From: SSF14 sp037045585
Lineage (GTDB): Bacteria > Actinomycetota > Acidimicrobiia > Acidimicrobiales > Microtrichaceae
Direction of reading: 5' to 3'
Length of the DNA: 64,000 bases
NCBI GenBank assembly: GCA_037045585.1
Contig: JBAOIR010000076.1
Span: forward strand, 124,001 to 188,000
The notes under the pieces were generated by a model. It was not told the origin of the DNA. It saw nothing but the letters and a program-made list of their open reading frames with translations, and ran no database searches. Below, one piece after another: positions 26,647-35,946 of the stretch (the stretch's first letter is position 1; every line of letters begins with the position of its first letter). The translations under genes were made by a program, and so were the position numbers.

Positions 26647-27232
26647 CTAACCCAGGTTCGCGGCGGCGAAGTCCCAGTTGATGAGGTTGTCGAGGAAGTT
26701 CTTGATGTAGTTCGGCCCGCGCGTTGCGGAAGTCGATGTAGTACGCGTGCTCCCACACGTCCATCGTGAGCAATGCCTTCTGGCCGTGCTTGAGAGGCAG
26801 ATCGGCGTTGGCCGTCTTGGTGATCTCGAGGCCGGAGTCGCCCTCGATCAGCCAGGCCCAACCCGAACCGAACTGGGTGGTGCCCGCCTGGGCGAACTGC
26901 TCCTTGAAGCCGTCGAGGCTGCCGAACGCCGAGTTGATCTTGTCGGCCAGCTCGCCGGTGGGCTCACCGCCGCCCGTGGGCGACATGGAGTTCCAGTAGA
27001 AGGTGTGGTTCCACACCTGGGCGGAGTTGTTGAAGAGGGGCCCGGCATCAGCGGCGAGGATGATCTCCTCGAGCGACGAGTCGGCGTGGTCGGTGCCCTC
27101 GATCAGGCCGTTCAGGACCGTCACGTAGGTCTGGTGGTGCTTGCCGTAGTGGTACTCGAGCGTCTCGGCGGAGATGCCCTTGGGTGCCAGCGCGTCTTGG
27201 GCGTACGGCAGTGCGGGAAGTTCAATGGCCAT
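26647..27232 (-). CDS. sod: Superoxide dismutase, Fe/Mn type (one frameshift near 26716)
   Basis: Converts superoxide to O2 and H2O2. The start is MAIELPALPYAQDALAPKGISAETLEYHYGKHHQTYV; metal ligands are the His in YHYGKHH, His in VWNHTFYWNSMSP, and Asp/His in DVWEHAYYIDFRNAR. Just after this motif an extra base in the CCC run at 26716-26718 breaks the frame; the next frame supplies the expected end PNYIKNFLDNLINWDFAAANLG and a TAG at 26647. Length 194 when joined. I regard the break as a sequence error. A TAGTTT -10 lies about 50 bp upstream of the start. Confidence 0.9.
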
Positions 27233-27334
27233 GGTTCGTCATCCTTGTGCGGGGAGCGGTTCGGGAGCTCCGTGGCCAAACTACCCGATGACGAGCCGCC
27301 TCATTCCCCGTCCGAGGGGCAGTTCGGCCCGTGT

Positions 27335-28093
27335 TCAGACGAGGCGGACCGAGGCCACCAGCTCGTCGAACACCCTGTCTGCGGCGACAGCGGGCCCGTG
27401 GCCCGGGGTGAACATCGACACGGTGGTGAGGCGATCGGCGCCGTGGACGACCACCGCCCGCACCACGCCGTCGGAGGTCGACACGCTGAACGGAAGGGCG
27501 GGCTGACCGCCGACCGTGGTCGCCGTCCCCACGATCGGGGAGGCACCGAGACCCCGCCCCGCCTGCGCCGCGACGTCGGTGAGCACCGAGGCCACGGGGC
27601 GGGCGTCGAGCGCCAGCTCGACCGACGTCACCGAGATGAGACTGCCGTCGGGCCCGTCGAGGTTGTACTCGGTCCGGGTCACGGTGCCCGATTCGGTGGC
27701 CACCGGCACCGACGCCACGCGGGGCGGGGTCGGAAAGCTGACGGCGAAGCCGCCCACGACCGTGCCCGGAGCCTCAGTGGTCGGCGGCGCCAGCGGCGCA
27801 GTGGTCGTCGGCGCCAGCGGCGCGGTGGACGGAAGCGAGCTGGTCGCTGTCGAGGTCGCTGTCGATGGGGCGGACGTCGAGGTCGAGGCGGAGCTGGACG
27901 AGGACGGCGTCGAGGAGGGTGACGCCGGTCCTCGATCCGTCCCGGCACCGGCGCCGGCGAGGGTCGATGGGGATCCGTCGATCAGGACCACGATCCCCGC
28001 CAGGAGCGCGACGACGATGACCGCGGCGAGCGCGATGGTCAGCGACCAGCTCGGCTCGCCGGCGGTGTGGTCGGTGGCCCCAGCGTCGACCAT
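27335..28093 (-). CDS. Membrane-anchored Ser/Thr/Pro-rich protein of unknown function
   Basis: 252 residues with one membrane segment near the N-terminus (LTIALAAVIVVALLAGIVVLI), then a ~60-residue Ser/Thr/Ala linker containing two copies of APLAP-TTT/PTT, then a compact C-terminal domain (VGGFAVSFPTPPRVASVPVATESG to ELVASVRLV). The outside domain has the look of actinobacterial domains with VTSVELALDARPVASVL, but I cannot name it. It lies 12 bp downstream of the arsC-like gene, likely the same transcript. Confidence 0.65.
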   Translation of the reverse strand: MVDAGATDHTAGEPSWSLTIALAAVIVVALLAGIVVLIDGSPSTLAGAGAGTDRGPASPSSTPSSSSSASTSTSAPSTATSTATSSLPSTAPLAPTTTAPLAPPTTEAPGTVVGGFAVSFPTPPRVASVPVATESGTVTRTEYNLDGPDGSLISVTSVELALDARPVASVLTDVAAQAGRGLGASPIVGTATTVGGQPALPFSVSTSDGVVRAVVVHGADRLTTVSMFTPGHGPAVAADRVFDELVASVRLV

Positions 28094-28105
28094 GGTTGAA
28101 CGCGC

Positions 28106-28462
28106 CTAGCTGCTCAGCAGATCGGCGATGCGCTCCTTGGGGCGCCCGACGACGGCGCGGTCACCCCTCACCACGATCGGCCGCTGGAGGAGCTTCGGGT
28201 TCGCCGCCAGCAGCGGGATGACCTGCTCGGCGGTCTGGACATCGGCGTCGGTCAGGCCCAGCTGGGCAAAGTTGGCGTCGCGTCGCACCAGCTCGGTCAC
28301 CGGGCCGTCCAGCTTCTCGACGATGGATGCGATCTCCTCGGCGTCGGGCTTCGTCTTGAGGTAGAGCACGACGTCGACGTCGACGCCAGCATCTGCCGCC
28401 ATGGCGAGCGTGGTCTTCGAGGAGTTGCAGTTCGGGTTGTGGTACACGGTCACGTCGGCCAT
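28106..28462 (-). CDS. Arsenate reductase-like (ArsC family) protein
   Basis: 118 residues with the thioredoxin-fold ArsC/Spx pattern. TVYHNPNCNSSKTTLAMA holds the catalytic Cys; ELVRRDANFAQLGL and LLQRPIVVRGDRAVVGRPKERIADLL give the Arg triad region typical of glutaredoxin-dependent ArsC. ATG at 28462. There is no arsR or arsB nearby, so a general thiol reductase role is equally possible. Confidence 0.8.
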   Translation of the reverse strand: MADVTVYHNPNCNSSKTTLAMAADAGVDVDVVLYLKTKPDAEEIASIVEKLDGPVTELVRRDANFAQLGLTDADVQTAEQVIPLLAANPKLLQRPIVVRGDRAVVGRPKERIADLLSS

Positions 28463-28580
28463 GGGCACAGCGTGACAGAAGCTCGCCGGGCCGAGGTCAC
28501 CGGATGACGTTCTTTTCTCAGGAATCACCGACCAACCGGCCGATGAGACAGAGCACCAACGCGATCCGTCCCGAGGAACC

Positions 28581-29975
28581 ATGAATCAAGAACCGGCGAT
28601 CAGCCAGCACGAACTCCGCTCCCCCGCCTCCGTCGACCTCGCGGGCATCCCGTTGTCGATGATCGAGGACATCCTCCTGCGGACGACGATCGCCGAGGGT
28701 CGGCCGTCGATGGTGCGGGTCGCCGAGCGGTTGCACTGCGGTGTCGGCGTCATCGAGAGCGTGGTCAGCTCGCTGCGGGACCGCCGCCTCATGGAGTACG
28801 AGGGCATGCAGGGTCGCACCTACCTGCTCTCGGTCACCGAGGCGGGCCGCGCCCACTCCCGCCAGCGTTCCGCCGAGTGTCGGTATGTCGGCCCCCTGCC
28901 GGTGCCGCTCGACCTGTACCAACGGGTGGTCCGGGCGCAGCGCCCGAACGTGCATCTCGACCGCGACCAGCTGACCCACGCGTTCAGCGATCTGGTGATC
29001 TCCCCGGGGCTGATCGATCAGCTCGGCCCGGCCATCTGTGGCGACGGCGCCATCTTCCTCTACGGGCCTCCGGGAACCGGCAAGTCGTCGATCGCCGAGC
29101 GTCTGATCCGGGCCTACCGGGACACGGTGCTCGTGCCCCACTGCGTCGAGGTGCAGGGCCAGATCATCAACGTGTTCGATCCGATCCTCCACGAACCGGT
29201 CGAGAGCCAGCCTCCCGAACTCGACCCCCGCTGGGTCATGTGCCACCGCCCTGCGGTCATCGCCGGCGGCGAGCTGCATGCCGGCATGCTCGATCTCACC
29301 CTCGACCGTGAGGTCGGGACCTTCCTTGCTCCGCTCCAGTTCAAGGCCAACAACGGCATCCTCGTCATCGACGACTTCGGGCGACAGGCGATGACACCCG
29401 AGGAGCTCCTGAACCGCTGGATCGTCCCGCTCGACCGACAGGTCGACTACCTCACGCTCGGCGGCCGGAAGTTCCAGGTGCCCTTCGAGGTCAAGGTCGT
29501 GCTGTCGACCAACCTCGACCCGACGGCGCTCGGCGACGAGGCCTTCTTCCGCCGCATCCACAACAAGGTGTACATCGGCTGCCTCGACGACCAGCAGTTC
29601 GACTGGGTGTTGGCCCGCGTGGCGCAGGCGAAGCAGATCGAGGTCACCGAGGACGCCGCTGCCCGACTCCGCAGCGCCGCCCGCGCCCAAGGCGACGGCG
29701 AGCTCCGCGCGTACCTCCCCGGCGTGGTGTGCAAACTCGCCGTCGCGATCTGCCGATACGAGAACGCTGCCGTCCGCCTCACCCCGGCCCTGGTCGACCG
29801 CGTCCTCGAGCTCTACTTCGCCAAGACGGTCGCCGTCGGCACGCCGAGGGGTTCGAGCGCGACCGGGGCCGCCCCGCAGGACGGCCCCTCGTCACTCGAA
29901 TTCGAAGCGGCTCAGCTCTCCGCCGATCAGGCCTCGGAGACGGCCTCGAGCACGTCCATCTTGGCCGCACGATAG
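28581..29975 (+). CDS. AAA-type ATPase with N-terminal winged-helix domain
   Basis: 464 residues, soluble. Residues ~25-95 look like a winged helix (MVRVAERLHCGVGVIESVVSSLRDRRLMEYEG). The ATPase core has Walker A YGPPGTGKSS at 161-170 and Walker B NGILVIDDFGRQ near 256-267, followed by a sensor-like VVLSTNLDPTALGDEAFFRRI with an Arg-finger candidate. GAGGAACC precedes the ATG. Proteins of this build are usually annotated only as ATP-binding. The last 49 bp overlap the convergent permease gene. Function unknown. Confidence 0.75.
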   Translation: MNQEPAISQHELRSPASVDLAGIPLSMIEDILLRTTIAEGRPSMVRVAERLHCGVGVIESVVSSLRDRRLMEYEGMQGRTYLLSVTEAGRAHSRQRSAECRYVGPLPVPLDLYQRVVRAQRPNVHLDRDQLTHAFSDLVISPGLIDQLGPAICGDGAIFLYGPPGTGKSSIAERLIRAYRDTVLVPHCVEVQGQIINVFDPILHEPVESQPPELDPRWVMCHRPAVIAGGELHAGMLDLTLDREVGTFLAPLQFKANNGILVIDDFGRQAMTPEELLNRWIVPLDRQVDYLTLGGRKFQVPFEVKVVLSTNLDPTALGDEAFFRRIHNKVYIGCLDDQQFDWVLARVAQAKQIEVTEDAAARLRSAARAQGDGELRAYLPGVVCKLAVAICRYENAAVRLTPALVDRVLELYFAKTVAVGTPRGSSATGAAPQDGPSSLEFEAAQLSADQASETASSTSILAAR

Positions 29976-32482
29976 GAGGGCCTCCAGGCCGCGAGCACGC
30001 CGATCACGAGCCCGGCGATCAGGATGATCACGAGCGTCGAGACCGGCAGTGCGAACGGTGATGACGCCGAATCGGCGAGGACGGCCCGCGTCAGCGCCCA
30101 CCCCAGGCCGATGCCCAGCCCGACACCGCCGATCGTGCCGAACGTCGACACGATGACGGCCTCCCAGCGAACCATCCGCCGCAGCTGCGTGCGAGTCGTG
30201 CCCACGGCACGGAGGAGCCCCAGCTCCCGGGTACGTTCGTGCACCGACAGCGCGATCGTGTTGGCGATGCCCATGGCGGCGATGATGATCGCCAGGGCGA
30301 GCATCACGATGATGATGCCGAGGAGGGCATCGAGGTTGGCCGCGACCGAGTCGGTGTACTCCTGCTTGTCCTGGATCTTGGGCTTGCCGATCGGATCGGT
30401 GAACTGCTTGATGTCCTTGCGGGCCTGCGCTGCCGACGCCCCCTCGTCGAGCGTCACGAAGACCACGGCGTCGGCCTTGATGGTCTCGTGGGGTGTGGTG
30501 CCCGCCCTCGAGAACAGGTAGCTGCCGACGATGTCCGCGTTGCGGTACACCATGGCCACGGTGCCCTGCTCCTTCGTGCCGTCGGCGAAGGACAGATCGA
30601 GGGAGTCGCCCACCGACAGCCGGTTGTCCTTTGCAGTCTCCTCGCTGATGCCGACGTCCTGATCTCCGAAGTCCGCGGCCGACCCTTCGACGATGTCGAG
30701 GTCGAGGACCTTGGCGAGTTCGGGCACGTCGACCGCACCGTAGAAGTCGGGGTCCTCGCCATCGACGCCGACCTGGGCGACGCCGTAGCCGATGGCCGAC
30801 TTCACACCGTCGATGCCGGCGATCTGGCCAGCCAGCTCCGGCGGCAAGGTCGGGATGCCGAACCCGGCGTTGGCGACGACGAGATCGCCGCCGAACGTCC
30901 GCTCGACCGAGTCGGTGATGAGGCTCTTCAGCGACGCGATGAACACGCTGAAGAGGACCACGATGGCCACACCGACGAGCAGGGCCGCTGCCGTCGAGGC
31001 CGTGCGTCGCGGATTGCGGATGGCGTTGTCCCGCGACAGCTCGCCGGTGATGCCGCCGGCCTTGGCGATCGGCGCCCCCAACAGGCCGGCCACGGGCCGG
31101 GCGACCACCGGACCGAGCACCAGCATCGCGACGAGGATCACGAACGCAGCCGGGCCGGCGTAGTTGATCATGTTGTCGGGCTCGGCCAGCACCGACCACA
31201 GCAGCACGCCGACGCCCACGATGGCGAGCACCACGCCGATGACCGTGCGCCGGGTGCGGGGCACCTCGGATTCGAGCGCCGACGCCCGCAGTGCCTCGAT
31301 CGGCCGCACACGGCTGCCCCGACGAGCCGGGACGATCGCTGCGCCCAGGGTGACGACCACCCCGACGACGATGGCGATCACGATGCCGGACGTCTTGATG
31401 GTGAGGCCGCCGGCCGGCAACGCCAGACCGAACGCGTCGAACGCTGCCTTCAGCAGCGCAGCAACGCCGATGCCACCGAACAGGCCGACGACGGACGCGA
31501 GCACACCGATCACCAGCGCCTCGACCATCGTGGACTGCAGCACCTGGCCCCGAGTCGCACCGATGGCGCGCATGAGGGCCGACTCCCGGCTCCGTTGGGC
31601 GACGATGATCGAGAAGGTGTTGTAGATGCTGAACGTCGCCACGAACAGCGCGATCCCGGCGAACACCACGAGGAAGGTGGTGATGAATCCGAGGAAGTCG
31701 GCGTTGATGTCGGAGACGGCCTCGTCGGCCGCGGCCGTACCCGTGAGCGCCTCGTTGCCCGAACCGATGACCGGCTCGATCCGCTTCAGCAACTCTTCCT
31801 CGGTGACACCCCGCTCCGCTGCCACGGCGATCTGGTTGACCTGTCCCGGTTCACGGGTGAGGTGCGCTGCGGTGCCCGATTCGGAGAAGAACGCGTACGT
31901 GACGCCGACCTTGCTCGACCCGTCACCGAACTCGGCGATGCCGACGATCGTCACCTCGAGGGGCGTCGGCATGAGCAGCGTCGCAGTGCCGTTCAACTTC
32001 AGCTTGCCCGTCTCGACCGTCTCGTCGTCGAGGATGACCTCTTCGGGACCGTCGGGGGCGCGACCCTCGACGAGGTTGTACGGGTTGAGGCCGTCGTCGG
32101 GGTCCCAGTTGGCGGCCAACGTCGGCGGGCCGCTGCCACCGATGCGCTCGCCGTCGGCCCCGATGACCTGGGCGAAGCCCGTGGTCTGGGCGGCGACCGC
32201 ACGGACTCCGTCGATGTCGCGGATCGTGTCGGCCAACGATGCGTCGATCGTCTTGGCGCTGAAGCCGGTGTCGTCGTCACTGCCATCGGCCGGACGCTCA
32301 GGGCGAACAACGACATCGATGCCGGCGTACCCGGCCTTGAACAGCTTGTCGAAGTTGTCCCGGAGCGTGTCGCCGAGGACGAGCGTGCCCGACAGGAAGC
32401 TGACGCCGATCAGCACCGCGAGGAAGGTGCCGACGAGCCGCCGTTTGTGCGCCCAGGTGTTCTGGAGTGAGAGCTTGATCAC
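29927..32482 (-). CDS. ABC transporter permease, FtsX/MacB-like (two repeats)
   Basis: 851 residues with two MacB-PCD/FtsX modules. An N-terminal segment (RRLVGTFLAVLIGVSFLSGTLVLG) precedes an outside domain, then FtsX segments from ITTFLVVFAGIALFVATFSIYNTFSII with QRSRESALMRAIGATRGQV. The second half repeats the pattern, ending ANTIALSVHERTRELGLLRAVGTTRTQLRRMVRWEAV. GTG at 32482 directly follows the ATPase gene stop (32485-32487). Likely exports lipoproteins, peptides or lipids. Confidence 0.92.
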   Translation of the reverse strand: MIKLSLQNTWAHKRRLVGTFLAVLIGVSFLSGTLVLGDTLRDNFDKLFKAGYAGIDVVVRPERPADGSDDDTGFSAKTIDASLADTIRDIDGVRAVAAQTTGFAQVIGADGERIGGSGPPTLAANWDPDDGLNPYNLVEGRAPDGPEEVILDDETVETGKLKLNGTATLLMPTPLEVTIVGIAEFGDGSSKVGVTYAFFSESGTAAHLTREPGQVNQIAVAAERGVTEEELLKRIEPVIGSGNEALTGTAAADEAVSDINADFLGFITTFLVVFAGIALFVATFSIYNTFSIIVAQRSRESALMRAIGATRGQVLQSTMVEALVIGVLASVVGLFGGIGVAALLKAAFDAFGLALPAGGLTIKTSGIVIAIVVGVVVTLGAAIVPARRGSRVRPIEALRASALESEVPRTRRTVIGVVLAIVGVGVLLWSVLAEPDNMINYAGPAAFVILVAMLVLGPVVARPVAGLLGAPIAKAGGITGELSRDNAIRNPRRTASTAAALLVGVAIVVLFSVFIASLKSLITDSVERTFGGDLVVANAGFGIPTLPPELAGQIAGIDGVKSAIGYGVAQVGVDGEDPDFYGAVDVPELAKVLDLDIVEGSAADFGDQDVGISEETAKDNRLSVGDSLDLSFADGTKEQGTVAMVYRNADIVGSYLFSRAGTTPHETIKADAVVFVTLDEGASAAQARKDIKQFTDPIGKPKIQDKQEYTDSVAANLDALLGIIIVMLALAIIIAAMGIANTIALSVHERTRELGLLRAVGTTRTQLRRMVRWEAVIVSTFGTIGGVGLGIGLGWALTRAVLADSASSPFALPVSTLVIILIAGLVIGVLAAWRPSYRAAKMDVLEAVSEA

Positions 32483-32484
32483 GA

Positions 32485-33246
32485 TCAGTCGCCCAGTCCG
32501 CGCATGACGTCGAGCACCGACGTCGCGGTCGGGTCGTCGAGATGACCGACGACCTTGCCGTCGGCGAGGAACAGCACCCGGTGGGCGTACGACGCTGCGA
32601 CCGGGTCGTGGGTGACCATGGCGATGCTCTGGCCGAACTCGTCGACGCTGCGGCGCATGAACGACAGCACCTCCGCGCCCGAGCGCGAGTCGAGATTGCC
32701 CGTGGGCTCGTCGGCGAAGACGATCTGGGGACGACTGACCAATGCACGGGCGACGGCCACACGCTGCTGCTGACCACCAGAGAGCTCGGAAGGTCGGTGC
32801 GAGAGGCGGTCGCGCAGCCCGACGGTGTCGACGACGGAGTCGAGCCAGTCCTGGTCGGCGGTCTTCCCGCCCAACCGGAGCGGCAGGACGATGTTCTCGA
32901 GCGCCGTGATCGTGGGGATCAGGTTGAACGCCTGGAAGATGAACCCGATCTGCTCACGGCGGAGGATCGTGAGGTCCTTGTCGGCGAGGGTGCCGAGATC
33001 GACGTCGCCGATCAGGGCCTGCCCCGACGTGAGCGTGTCGAGGCCGGCGACGCAGTGCATGAGCGTCGACTTGCCCGAGCCCGACGGGCCCATGATCGCC
33101 GTGAAGCGCGAGCGGTCGAACTCGACGGTCACACCGTCGAGCGCCTTCACGACGGTGTCGCCCTCGCCGTAGTGCTTGACGGCATTGACGGCCCGGGCAA
33201 CGGCGGTGCCCGCGGGTGCGGCTGGGGGGAAGGTGGTGCTGGTCAT
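32485..33246 (-). CDS. ABC transporter ATP-binding protein (LolD/MacB type)
   Basis: 253 residues. Walker A is GPSGSGKSTL, Q-loop FIFQAFNLIPTITALENI, signature LSGGQQQRVAVARAL, Walker B IVFADEPTGNLD and H-loop VTHD. ATG at 33246; longer upstream frame covers the promoter and operator region. Partner permease follows at once. Upstream lies a 24-bp palindrome that probably controls the pair. Confidence 0.94.
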   Translation of the reverse strand: MTSTTFPPAAPAGTAVARAVNAVKHYGEGDTVVKALDGVTVEFDRSRFTAIMGPSGSGKSTLMHCVAGLDTLTSGQALIGDVDLGTLADKDLTILRREQIGFIFQAFNLIPTITALENIVLPLRLGGKTADQDWLDSVVDTVGLRDRLSHRPSELSGGQQQRVAVARALVSRPQIVFADEPTGNLDSRSGAEVLSFMRRSVDEFGQSIAMVTHDPVAASYAHRVLFLADGKVVGHLDDPTATSVLDVMRGLGD

Positions 33247-33308
33247 GGTGACCAGTATCGACGCCTCCCCCGACAGCGACATCGTCCACAAGGATGATCG
33301 TCGGAGAA

Positions 33309-33332
33309 CGCGTACGTCAGCTGACGTACGCG
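33309..33332. promoter_or_regulatory. 24-bp perfect palindrome, probable operator of the ABC transporter
   Basis: CGCGTACGTCAG followed immediately by its exact reverse complement CTGACGTACGCG. It lies 62 bp upstream of the ATPase start and is not inside any gene I accept. Perfect symmetry of this length in a gap fits a TetR- or MarR-family operator. No such regulator is encoded nearby. Confidence 0.65.
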
Positions 33333-33446
33333 ACGGGGGTTGTCCCCCCGCGGCGGTGCTGTGGTGAGCCCGACAACGCGCCGGCGCCGGCCCAGATCGG
33401 CCGATGAACGTCGGACTCAGGTCGGCCCGGGCCGGCCTCTCGGGTG

Positions 33447-34013
33447 CTACGTCGCTCGCGTGGGTCGGTATCGCAGGGCGACCGCCCCCGACCCGAACTC
33501 GTGGCGGTCGATGAGCTCGAGCTGCACACGTTCGCTCAGGCCGGCGAGCAGCGTCGGCCCGTGTCCGGCGAGCACCGGCTGCACGATGAACTCGTACTCG
33601 TCGATCAGCCCGAGTGCTGCCAACGCCGTGGGGAGCGTCACGCCACCCACCCACAGGCCGTCCCCCGGTTCCTCCTTGAGCCGTTGAACCGCTGGTCCCA
33701 GGTCGCCTCGCACCAGCTCCGCATTCCAGTCGACCCCGCTCAGGGTGCTCGACACGACGTACTTCTTCGCCCGGTCGATGCCGTCGGCGAACGGAACCTG
33801 CGTCTCATCCATCCAGTCGGGCCAGGCACCGGTCGTCGGCTTGCGCCACGCCGACTCCATCATCTCGTACGTCACTCGGCCGAAGAGCAGAGCATCGGCT
33901 CGCTCCATCTCGGCGGTCCAGTAGCTCATCGATTCCTCGTCCGGAGCGAGCCCTGCTTCGTGATGGCAACAGCCGTCGAGGGTGACGTTGATCGAGTATC
34001 GAAGTGGTCTCAT
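33447..34013 (-). CDS. Dihydrofolate reductase family protein (RibD C-terminal-like)
   Basis: 188 residues. MRPLRYSINVTLDGCCHHEAGL, ADALLFGRVTYEMMESAW, YVVSSTLSGVDWNAELV and GLWVGGVTLPTALAALGLIDEYEFIVQPVLAGHGPTLL match the YyaP/YwjB-type reductases related to RibD. Role is unknown; probably an NADPH-dependent reductase. AAAGG precedes the ATG by 10 bp. Lies 15 bp downstream of the response-regulator gene. Confidence 0.85.
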   Translation of the reverse strand: MRPLRYSINVTLDGCCHHEAGLAPDEESMSYWTAEMERADALLFGRVTYEMMESAWRKPTTGAWPDWMDETQVPFADGIDRAKKYVVSSTLSGVDWNAELVRGDLGPAVQRLKEEPGDGLWVGGVTLPTALAALGLIDEYEFIVQPVLAGHGPTLLAGLSERVQLELIDRHEFGSGAVALRYRPTRAT

Positions 34014-34028
34014 GGGTGCGGCCTTTCG

Positions 34029-34734
34029 TCAGTGGGTACGCGGGTGCCCGCCGGGAGCGACGAGGCCGGTCTGGAACGCGATGACAACGAGCTGGGCGCG
34101 ATCGTGGGCGCCGAGCTTCATGAGCATCCGCCCGACATGGGTGCGCGCCGTCGCCACCGAGATGAACAGCGACTCGGCGATCTCAGCGTTGGACAACCCC
34201 GCCGCCACCAGCTGCAGGACCTCGCTCACGGGTCGTGAGCACCGCGAGCGACTCGTCGATCGGTCCCGGCGCGACCTCGGTCGATGACGCGCTCGCCTCG
34301 GAGAATCGGGCGATCATCGCCTTCGTGACGGCGGGATCGATCAGTGCCTCACCGTTGGCCACCAGCCGGATGGCCTGGATGATGAGGTCGGGCTCGGTGT
34401 CCTTCAGGAGGAAGCCCGACGCCCCGCCGTGGAGCGCGCGGTCCACGTACTCGTCGAGCTCGAACGTGGTGAGGACGATCACCCCGGTCGCAGCGAGCTC
34501 GGGGTCGGTGGCGATCAACTCGGTCGCTTCCAGCCCGTCCATCTCGGGCATGTGGACGTCGATCAGCATCACATCGGGGTGGTGACGGCGCACCAACTCG
34601 ATGGCCTCGAGGCCGTTCGCTGCCTCGCCGACCACCACGAGGTCCGGCTCGTTCTCGACCAACAGCCGGATGCCGCGACGGATCAACGCCTGGTCGTCGG
34701 CCACACCGACGGTGATCGGTTCGGTGCGCGTCAC
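34029..34734 (-). CDS. NarL/LuxR-type response regulator (one frameshift near 34224)
   Basis: GTG at 34734 overlaps the kinase stop. The receiver domain is intact: VGVADDQALIRRGIRLLVENEP with acidic pair, phospho-acceptor Asp in DVMLIDVHMPEMDGLEA, Thr in VIVLTTFELDEYV and Lys in GFLLKDTEPDLI. After LAVLTTRER the frame breaks; the next frame gives the LuxR helix-turn-helix EVLQLVAAGLSNAEIAESLFISVATARTHVGRMLMKLG. One extra or two missing bases near 34224. Joined length ~234. Confidence 0.85.
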
Positions 34735-35919
34735 GGCTCCACCGCCACACGGACGGGCACCCACACCACAACGCTGAGCCCCGACCGCCCCGTCTCGCCG
34801 GGGCCGCTCCCCACGATCGAGAGCCGACCGCCCAGCTCCTCGGCCCGCCGCCGCATGCCCTGGATGCCGCGGCCCTCCTGCAGATCGGCCGCGCCGTTCC
34901 CCTCGTCGGACACGGTCATGAGCACGCCCCCGTGGGACTGCTGGACGGCGATCGACGCGTGGAGCGAGCCCGAATGCCGCATCACGTTGGTCAACGACTC
35001 CTGCGCGATGCGGTGGAGCGCCGTCGCCACGGCCGGGTCGAGCGAGGCCGGGTCGACCTCGATCCGGTCGTCCACGACGAGGCCCACGCGACGGAGCCGT
35101 TCGATCAGGTGGGCGAGGTCGGCACCGTCGTCGCCGAGGAACGCCTGAGCCGGGTCGTTGAGCGCGTCGAGCGCCCGTCGGACGTCGGACGTCGGACAGT
35201 GCAGTCGCGCTGACGGCGCGAATCTCGTCCAGCACCTCCTTCGCCACGGCCGGGTCGGTTTCGACCCGCCGTGAACCGGCGCCGGCGAGGATCGTGATGC
35301 TGGCCAGCGAGTGTCCGATGACGTCGTGGAGGTCCCGCGCCGTCTGGAGCCGCGCCTCGGCGAGCTGCCGGCGGGCCTCGGCGTGTTGGCGCCGATCCTC
35401 CTCCTCGTCACGTTCCGCGAGATCGAGCTCGTGGCGTCGCCGCGCTGCTCCGGCGAGGCCCAGCGCCGCGGCAATCGGGGGCCATGCGAGCAGCCAGACC
35501 CACACTTGCGCCGCCGGGGCGTCGGTGGTCACCACCGCGACCGCCAGGAACACGGCGAAGGCTCCGGCGAGTTGCCAGACCCGAGCGCGGGTCAGGTGGT
35601 ATCCGGCAAAGAACATGCCGACGAGCGGCACCAGGAGGACCGGGCCACCGGTGTAGCTGCAGCCGAGGTACAACGCGACGCCGGCACTGCCGATCAACAC
35701 CGACACCGACGGCATCGAGCGACGGAGGGCCAGCCCGAGGCAGGCCACGGCGATGATCACGGCCTGCGCCAGATCCGCTGGGCGGGCGCCGGGAAACGTG
35801 AGGGGCTGCTTGCGGCCGACAACGATGCAGAACGCTGCGAGCGCGACCGCACCCCCGAGGTCGGTGGGGTGGGTCCAGCCGGGAGCGGAGCGGGCTGCCG
35901 GTGCGGCCATGGCCATCAC
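34731..35919 (-). CDS. Histidine kinase, HisKA_3 type, broken by a third copy of a 7-bp repeat
   Basis: Sensor kinase of the NarX/DesK class, partner of the overlapping response regulator. The N-terminal ~150 residues hold about five membrane segments. The phospho-accepting His is in TARDLHDVIGHSLASITILAGAG. The frame then breaks at three tandem GTCGGAC copies (35177-35197); with two copies the protein reads LSDVRRALDALNDPAQAFL without gap and continues to the ATP-binding domain (ALHRIAQESLTNVMRHSG; MTVSDEGNGA; GIQGMRRRAEELGGRLSI). Joined length ~394. Start may be any of the closely spaced ATG codons at 35910-35919. Confidence 0.82.
35177..35197. repeat. Tandem heptamer GTCGGAC x3 inside histidine kinase gene
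   Basis: Three perfect head-to-tail copies. Removing one copy restores the kinase reading frame exactly at a conserved helix, so the copy number decides whether the protein is made. Confidence 0.8.
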
Positions 35920-35946
35920 CCTTGCACAGCGGGGAGCCCGCGACCG

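Noticed and set aside
28106..28462. Arsenic resistance operon
   Set aside because: Only an ArsC-fold protein is present; no arsR, arsB/acr3 or arsM nearby, so the substrate is left open.
30239..32470. 743-codon plus-strand frame opposite the ABC permease
   Set aside because: Antisense frame in GC-rich DNA with repetitive Arg/Asp/His composition; the permease on the other strand is clearly real.
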